Assembly: GCA_947172415.1 (NCBI GenBank)
Contig: OX359191.1
Location: 992,001 to 1,056,000 of the forward strand
From: Chondrosia reniformis
Taxonomy: Eukaryota > Porifera > Demospongiae > Chondrillida > Chondrillidae
Direction: 5' to 3'
DNA length: 64,000 nt
In this document: one piece after another, positions 57,641 to 64,000 of the stretch
Position numbering within the stretch: position 1 is the stretch's first letter
Layout of the letters: the number at the start of each line of letters is the position of its first letter
Translations under genes and position numbers: made by a program
Notes under the pieces: generated by a model
What the model was told of the DNA's origin: nothing
Databases searched by the model: none
What the model saw: the letters and a program-made list of their open reading frames with translations, nothing else

Positions 57641-58789
57641 ATTCATGTACTTAACCATGATGACCTTGTGTAGTTGCCCTTAGCAACAGAAATGAACCAA
57701 TTGAACTATCCTAGCTAACTACATAACTACATACAGCCATCTCTATTGTGATTCCTGATTCACATAAGTAGCTAGCTATATAGAGATCAGAATTTAGTAA
57801 ATTTAAGCTCAAACACTCTCTATATATAGTCATAGTCAACATCCCTCACTGTCTTAATTTGTTCTTTTACTCATCTGAACAAATCTTCTCTATTTGTCTG
57901 TTTTTGTTCTGCATGGGGAAGATTTTTCGCCCCAGTGTGTTCTGCACAAGGTATAAATAAATAGTAAAAAGTAATAATAATAATTATAAAGATATGTACT
58001 ATATTACGTATACAGAAGTTCTAGATGTCACTTAAAATTTTCGTATGACGCTTCTGTTTGGTAATCCTTATCACATGATTACTGTCTTGTTTCGTTACTT
58101 TTTTCAGATGTGCTAGATGTGCTAGTGACATATTGCCAAGCGTCGCCATCCCTTCAATTTTAAACAAGCTGCAAGATGTTCAGTAGTAAACTAAGTAGGA
58201 GTGGCTAAGCTAAAATGGCTAATGTAAGCTGATTCAATTCGTTTACAGTAACTTTACGTATCGAAATCTGAAAGATCTAGAACGATCTTCTTTTCAGAAT
58301 TATCGCAAAAGGTTAAAAATCGGCACTTGGGTGAGTGAACTGTCTACACACATGGTGGCAATTACTAATATTGTTCCTAAGGATTTGAAACAGATGTATA
58401 ATCCATGTCTGTCGCATTTCGTATGCTTTCCTGATTAATATCTCTATTAATTCGATTTAATTTCTTTCTTTTTGTGAATGCGAATGGACTAAGAAAGGTT
58501 AATCATTTGTCAATCTCTTTCCACTAATTGTGTACGTCCTCTCATAGAAATAAGCTTACCCCGCCCGTTTCGGTTGGTGTCCCATATGTCCTCTCATAGA
58601 AATAAGCTTACCCCCGCCCGTTTCGGTTGGTGTCCCATATGTCCTCATAGAAGCTTCATAATAAGCTTACCCCCGCCCGTTTCGGTTGGTGTCCGTACCC
58701 AATTTGATAATCTTGCACAGCTAATAATAAACTGAATTGTCTAAAATTTAAAGTTGTTCGTCATGTCCTAATTATTTTCATTCTTCTAG
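57641..58789. other. Upstream region of the Death-domain gene
   Basis: Possible 5' exons are visible: ATGGCTAAT|GTAAGC at 58214, and an exon of 33 nt ending CTTGG|GTGAGT near 58330. They cannot be joined in phase to the 58790 exon, so they are not used in the coding model. They may be non-coding leader exons or belong to another transcript. No other gene is seen. Confidence 0.4.
58536..58694. repeat. Three tandem copies of an about 51-bp unit
   Basis: GTCCTCTCATAGAAATAAGC followed by TTACCCC(C)GCCCGTTTCGG and TTGGTGTCC occurs three times. The third copy has a small insertion. It lies upstream of the Death-domain exon. Confidence 0.85.
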
Positions 58790-58797
58790 ATGCTGAG

Positions 58798-61700
58798 ATG
58801 TTAGAGGAGAAACCAACAACTCCTGATCTCCAGTATGTAGCTGATTCCAGTGCTGTTAGTCGATGGAAGGGGATTGGTAGACGATTAGGAGTCAGTGAGG
58901 ATGTACTGGATCTAGCTGAACAAACTTATCCATTAAGCACACAATCAGCTCCAACAGAAAGATTCATGCATGTGTTGAAAGCATGGCATGGTGGAAGTGG
59001 TATCATTGATGGTAAACCAGTACTAGTAACATACTCTTCACTGTATGATGCACTTAAGGAGAATGGATATGAAGAAGTGTCTGATAAATTGAAGGAGCTT
59101 TGTTAGTTAATAACTGCTGACTATGCACATACATAGTGGTTTTTAATAGTTTTAATTGTAGCTGAAAAATAAACTTAGAGGTAATTCATTCTTTTCTAAT
59201 TGTAGACAATGTATATACTGTGAAGTATGGAAAAACAGCATCATTTGAACAAAGAATATGAGAGAGCCAAACTAACCTCTTGAGATACTGTTCTCCTCAT
59301 ATCATGGAGATTGCCTTTGTTTCTGGGAATACAGCCCTTAATTAGTCACCCTAGAGCTTTTTACAGCTGAGAAAAGACTCAAATGTTGTTTGGCTCTCTC
59401 ATTATTATATATCCATACTTCAGTATGTGTGTAAGCTAACATACAGTTTTATAGATAATAAAGACCTTCTGGTCGAAATTTCCTATAATTATTTTATTGA
59501 TTCATTCTGTTGTATAATTTGCTCAGTCACGACCATTTAGTACAACAGTGTATAATAGAAAGATTAATGTAACCACTGCCAGAAAGAAAAATGCTATCTA
59601 TTCTGTATATATGTGGTGAGGGTAAATAGCAAAAGGTTGGAGTAGCCCCCTGCAAGTATTTGGAGTATGTTCATGCCTAGTATATGTATTAGTTACGTGC
59701 TCTTGTGACTTGTACGTATAAAATCCATATACACCGAAACGCCATGGTATGAGTGATATATACTCCGTCGCTTTTTATCGTTATTTTGGTGGGACTTTCA
59801 GGATGGCTCTGCTAGCGTCTGGTTGGTTTTGCTTAAACGCTGACGACTTCATAGAATGTTCTTGCCCTGACTACTCAAACTGTCCTAAATGTAAGGAGAA
59901 TTGTCCACCCCCCAAGAAGAAATGTCTTAATTTACCATATTGGGGCAGGGATATAACAGGATTTAAGAAGCCGATGCAGTATATAGCTTCTTAAACCCTG
60001 TTATATCACGGTTACAAAATTTAAAAACACAGGCGGTTGCCCTGGCAACGGAGTATATTTTATAATTTTAGTGCTGTTATAAGCAACTGCATACACCTGT
60101 TGTGTGGCATGTGTATAAGTAATTGCTGGGAAGTGAACCCAGAACAGCCAGTTGTGACAACTAGTCCAGTATTGAGCTACAATTGCACTTATACTTCCCC
60201 CTTATAATACTGTAACTACAAAATAAAGGTGAAGAAGTGAAGATCTTCCAATAATTATTTACTTTTTCATCATAGCTTTGCACAGCCTTAGTGCAATTAA
60301 CTCCCTTAGTTCAACTACTGTAGGTACTGTAATTCCATCTCTCCAATCTCACTAACTAGTGGTGATTATATTTATATCAGTACAAGCTTGACAATCAGTA
60401 TGTATAAAAGAGTCTTTGCTTACTGTACATTGCCTTGTACATAGGTCTTGGTGATCCAGATGCCATTAGAGAGTTTCTTGGGACTATATTGGAGAAACTT
60501 CGTCATTGTGACATCAAGTCCGTAGCTCCTTATTTACTGAGAGACAAGATTATCACTATTGGCCAGTATCAGGATATTATGAAGGAGGCTACAGCTGGAG
60601 CTCTTTTGTATGGCTATCTCTATAGGGACCCAAGTAACAGGAAGTTGGATCTGTTGTCAGAGGTCTTGCTCAAAGAGAAAGTACATCATAGAAACCAAGC
60701 TCTTGGACATGATATCAAAGTTTACCTCTTAAAATCCTATCATTTTGTTAATAATGGAGACCACGAGACAGGTAAATCAGTGAAGATGGCAGATGAAGCT
60801 AATTCTAACACACATTGAGACTCTTTTCAGGATTGCTAATAATGCTTAATTCTTGAGTGGAGCTACGTAGTTATGATTTTGAGGAAATAGTCATTTATAA
60901 CTTTGTTAGCTATTAGTTAACTTTGTTGCTTGTTATAAAGGGAGTATGCCGAAGCCAAAAATACTTCTTACCTCCTCATTTTGAAACCTACACATATAGT
61001 TTCTGACCTTTAATAAAACCAGCATTCTAAACTTTTATTTTCCCATAAGGATTTTAGGATGCTTAGGCTATATAGTTATATAGAGGCGATGTTAGTTTAA
61101 GTAGCTACTAAATGTACAAATCAGGTTTAGATAGTCCAAATGTCTAGTTGAAAGTACAAGGTGCTTTCTTCTTTTATCACAGGTGATGCTAGGAGAAAGC
61201 GTTTGAATCCCTTTACTGATTCTGCTGAACAGCTGCAATCTAAGAAGATTCCTTCAACTCCACCATCCCTCACTGATGTGCCGTCTTCCAAGAAACCCAG
61301 TACTCAAACCTCTTCTGAGAAATTCACGAGTGACTGTCAAATACAAGAAAATGATACAGCAAGTACGTAATGATTTATGAATCTCTATTGTATAATCACA
61401 AGCTAGATGACTCTGATGTACATTGGCTGAATAATAAACTTCCAGAATGTGTACATATTATGTATTAGTCTACATGGTCCTTAGAGTACTGGTACAGATT
61501 TTACCAACTGCAGTAAAAAATCAGAGAAAATCTCTTGCCTATGAGTAGATAGACATATGCTGGATTAGGTATTTTGAATAATGACACAGGGAGAAGCTCT
61601 TAAGTCACCTCCCTACTGCTCTCTCTTTTCCTGAGTCTATTTTACTGGATAAGTAAATATGACAGTTACCCCTCAGATTGCATCATAATCAATCCCAAAA

Positions 61701-64000
61701 AAAGGCCTAAAGTCCAGATATTCTAGGGGCCATGCCCCCAGATCCCCATAGGAAATACAGTATATCTTCAGTCACTAGACCTTCCCTCCCATAATCGTTT
61801 ATTTCAGGTCTTCAGAATATATCTGTTTCTAGTGAAGGTCAAAGCACAACTTCCTCAGAAACCATCTTAGAAAGACTACCACACTGGAGGTGGATGTTTG
61901 TTGACTTTTCGACTCAGTCTAATTCTGGTGTTTTAAATTTGAAAAAGTTTGATAATTTTGAAAAATTGAATTCTATATACAGAAATATCCTTACTCAAGT
62001 AACCTATCAACTTCAAAGTGTACCACCTGCAGAGCTTGAAGCTATCTACACTAGTATTAGGGTCGGATCGTTCACAGAAGCAGACATTCCAAATCCTCCT
62101 AATACTAAAGAAGGTTTGATTGAGTTTTTAGAACAATGGACCACTCCAATAGATGTAAACTTAGTGAGGTATTTGGAGAATGCTATCGTAACAAAGAAAA
62201 GAAAGAAAGACCTTTCAAAGTCCCTAGCTTCCCATAAGAAGGAATTACAGAAGCTATCAGAACTACTTCTTCCCCATTTCTGCAAAAAAGGAGTAGTACT
62301 AAAAAGGGGGAAAGGCCTTGCTCACATGATTGTGGAAATTAGCTTAACACCAGAAGAATACATCCTCAGGGAATTATTTCGACTTCAAGAGTACTTCAAC
62401 AGTTACTATGGATTCAAACTACTTCGGTTCAAGGGCTTCGCAGTAGGCAGTATCCTGCTCTTTTTCCAGATCACTTCCATATTTGCTGCTCAATTGGCCA
62501 AGACTATTCACTGCCATCTCTTCAGTCTAAGAGAATTCCATGTAGTCAAGATCTTGGTCAAGGATCACTTTGCTTTTGATTTGGAGGCTGGCCTGCTTTA
62601 TCCACTGGTTAGTCATGTGACAAACACTATGAATATACTTATTGGAAGGTGACTGCTTATGTAAACAATTTTCTTTCAATAATATGGTACAGTGTAAACC
62701 AAGGGAGGTACAAGAGGATCCCCTCCCCCACAGAGCCACACCTCCAATTGCTCCAATGAGGAGGAACAGTGATCCGATCCCCTTGAAGAAGGAACCACCT
62801 CTACGAGGTAAATATTTTATTTGTAGTGCGTTACATACCTAGTATAATAATATTGGAGATAAGATTATATTCACAGTACAAACTGTCTGCAGTAAGTTTA
62901 CTTCATTATATTCCTTAGTTTCTAAATTCTTGATATTTGTGTCCCTTTATATGGTTTCATTGATTTTATTCATAATATATGTAAATTAGAAGTATTTAGG
63001 CAATTTTAATGATTAACTTCCATCGCAACTCTGTTCCTGTTACAGGACTTCTGGTAAACAGAATGTCTACACTTTGGGAAAAGAAACAAGACAAATCCCT
63101 TGGATCTCTCTTTCTTCTTGTCAACAGTTACAGTAATGACAGCAATGAAGAACCCCAGCCACTCCTCTTAGCTGCCAAGGCTCTAGAAGACTACATCACC
63201 ACATTCTATTCCATTCTCTGCTTCAATGTAGCTGGAGGTTTTGACCTGACACTTCATGACCTCAATGTAGCACTGCAGGAATTCCAAGAGGATGTCAACC
63301 AGAGACCAGATCTGGCAGGCAAGTATGCAGCCCTTGTGTTCTGCGGATATGGAGAGGGTGACAGTCTGCTCCTGAGTGATGGAACATCAGTCGGAGCACA
63401 ATCCCTTGTCAGATCTTTTATCAGAGGTCTTCCGCAGGATACTATCAAATTGGTGTTTATTGATACTTGTAGCTCTAGTGAGAGTACTGCCACACCGAGG
63501 TTAGCTTTGGAGGAGAAGATATGAGATGTATTCATATTTCATTCATTACATAGCTTAGTTTGTATAATGTAGTCCTACATTGATTTTTATATAAGTACAT
63601 ATGAAAAATCTAATACACCCTTTTCCTACATGTTGTGCCTATTCTGTAAAAAAGCCTATAGGGGAACTAAACCTGGGGAGAGCTTTGGATGAAGATATAC
63701 AGGACCTCGAGTCTTTTCTTTCTTCTTTTCCTCACTTTCATCTTCTTCTCCACTGGGTCAGACAGCTGTTTCTGGGAATTCCACCCTTCATCAGTGATCC
63801 TGGGAGTCTTTGTCTTTTTCCTTATCTTGATCTTCTCCGAATCCTTGGCTTGGTAAATCCTATATACACTATGTACATACATATATGTACATGCATTGCA
63901 GGGTCTTTTTTCAGTCATTTCAGTAGTTTGATAATCATTGTAGGTTTGGTGCCTTCCAGAACACCCTCATAGCTCACTCCAGCATCCCACGTGATAAGGC
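58798..64000 (+). CDS. Death domain / CARD-like / caspase-like protein, partial at window end
   Basis: Exons with agreeing phases: 58790-59101 (coding from the ATG at 58798), 60445-60771, 61183-61362, 61808-62648, 62704-62807 (5' border uncertain), 63046-63499, and 63944 past 64000. Exon 1 is a Death domain (SRWKGIGRRLGVSEDVLDLA). Exon 2 is a CARD-like helical bundle (EFLGTILEKLRHCDIKSVAP). Exon 3 is a Ser/Pro linker. Exon 4 is a 250-residue helical region not recognised (LEQWTTPIDVNLVRYLENAI). Exons 6-7 are a C14 caspase/paracaspase-like domain: AALVFCGYGEGD where SHG/GHG is expected, VFIDTCSSSE for the QAC/DxC cysteine, then FGAFQNTLIAHSSIP, like the caspase strand after the active site. 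The expected His is Tyr (codon 63348-63350); Cys is kept (63468-63470). A role in cell-death or immune signalling scaffolds is inferred. Confidence 0.72.
59257..59405. mobile_element. MITE-like element with AGAGAGCCAAAC termini
   Basis: ATGAGAGAGCCAAAC at the left and GTTTGGCTCTCTCAT at the right form terminal inverted repeats of about 15 bp. The interior (TTTCTGGGAATACAGCCCTT) resembles the interior of the element at 57278-57640, suggesting a related family. It lies in the first intron of the Death-domain gene. Confidence 0.7.
59749..60064. mobile_element. Palindromic element with a small Cys-rich frame
   Basis: ATATACTCCGTCGC near the left end is matched by GGCAACGGAGTATAT at the right. 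An inner hairpin (GATATAACAGGATTTAAGAA against TTCTTAAACCCTGTTATATC) lies at 59947-60007. A frame of 81 codons (59749-59994) encodes CSCPDYSNCPKCKENCPPPK, but it sits wholly inside the palindrome and inside an intron. It is more likely part of the element than a gene. Confidence 0.55.
63606..63850. mobile_element. MITE-like element, copy lacking its right arm
   Basis: It matches 57278 onward (AATCTAATACAC, GGGAACTAAACCTGG, AGCTTTGGATGA, AGCTGTTTCTGGGAATTCCA) but stops before the right arm. It lies in the intron between the two caspase-like exons (63500-63943). Confidence 0.78.

Noticed and set aside
58214-58330. ATGGCTAAT exon and following 33-nt exon as the true start of the Death-domain gene
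   Set aside because: The splice sites look good but the resulting phase meets a stop (TAG) at the start of the 58790 exon; cDNA would be needed.
62649-62692. Acceptor GGTACAG at 62692 for the Death/caspase gene
   Set aside because: It would give a frame that stops within the next exon; the later AAG at 62703 keeps phase, though its context is weaker.

Overview
The window looks like nuclear DNA of an early-branching animal, most likely a marine demosponge. This is inferred from four things: very AT-rich intergenic DNA, short introns peppered with TACGTACGTA-type tracts, intron-rich conserved eukaryotic genes (CKAP5/XMAP215, nurim), and a Death/CARD/caspase-like gene typical of animals. No bacterial, organellar or viral gene was recognised.

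Layout. (1) 1-9080 is a satellite of about 170-bp monomers with higher-order structure, two inverted stretches and a 0.7-kb non-satellite island. (2) 9.3-31.4 kb holds nine intronless genes whose products carry a three-lobed repeat with the motif D-x-N-x-G-x-G-G-x-x-I/V-Y-x-x-Y, best explained as MABP-type beta-prism domains. Six are essentially the bare domain. Three (21.7-31.4 kb) share an almost identical N-terminal domain but have unrelated low-complexity tails: a Val/Ser/Ala-Pro plus Lys/Ser/Glu-rich tail in a 1767-residue protein, an SSDDNPTTPHH repeat tail, and an acidic Ser-Asp tail. (3) 32.5-35.9 kb (minus) is a five-exon nurim gene; its second intron opens with a 19-bp minisatellite in which every unit repeats the splice donor. 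(4) 36.1-51.9 kb (plus) is a complete CKAP5/chTOG/XMAP215 gene. I could place 43 exons with consistent phases, giving 2076 residues with five TOG domains. It is divergent from nurim across 247 bp. (5) 52.1-57.0 kb (minus) carries an intronless protein with two FYVE-like zinc fingers and two intronless related seven-transmembrane receptors. (6) 58.8 kb to the window end (plus) is a multi-exon gene encoding Death domain, CARD-like domain, linker, an unrecognised helical region and a caspase/paracaspase-like domain; it runs off the window. Its catalytic histidine position appears to be tyrosine.

Functional reading. CKAP5 (microtubule polymerase) and nurim (inner nuclear membrane) share a probable bidirectional promoter. 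The MABP-like cluster is a fast-changing, recently duplicated family with interchangeable tails. The Death/CARD/caspase-like gene probably belongs to cell-death or innate immune signalling. Introns and intergenic DNA contain several families of foldback (MITE-like) elements and minisatellites, three of which sit directly against splice sites.

Limits: all homology calls come from reading the sequence, without database searches. Exon boundaries rest on splice consensus, phase agreement and protein similarity.
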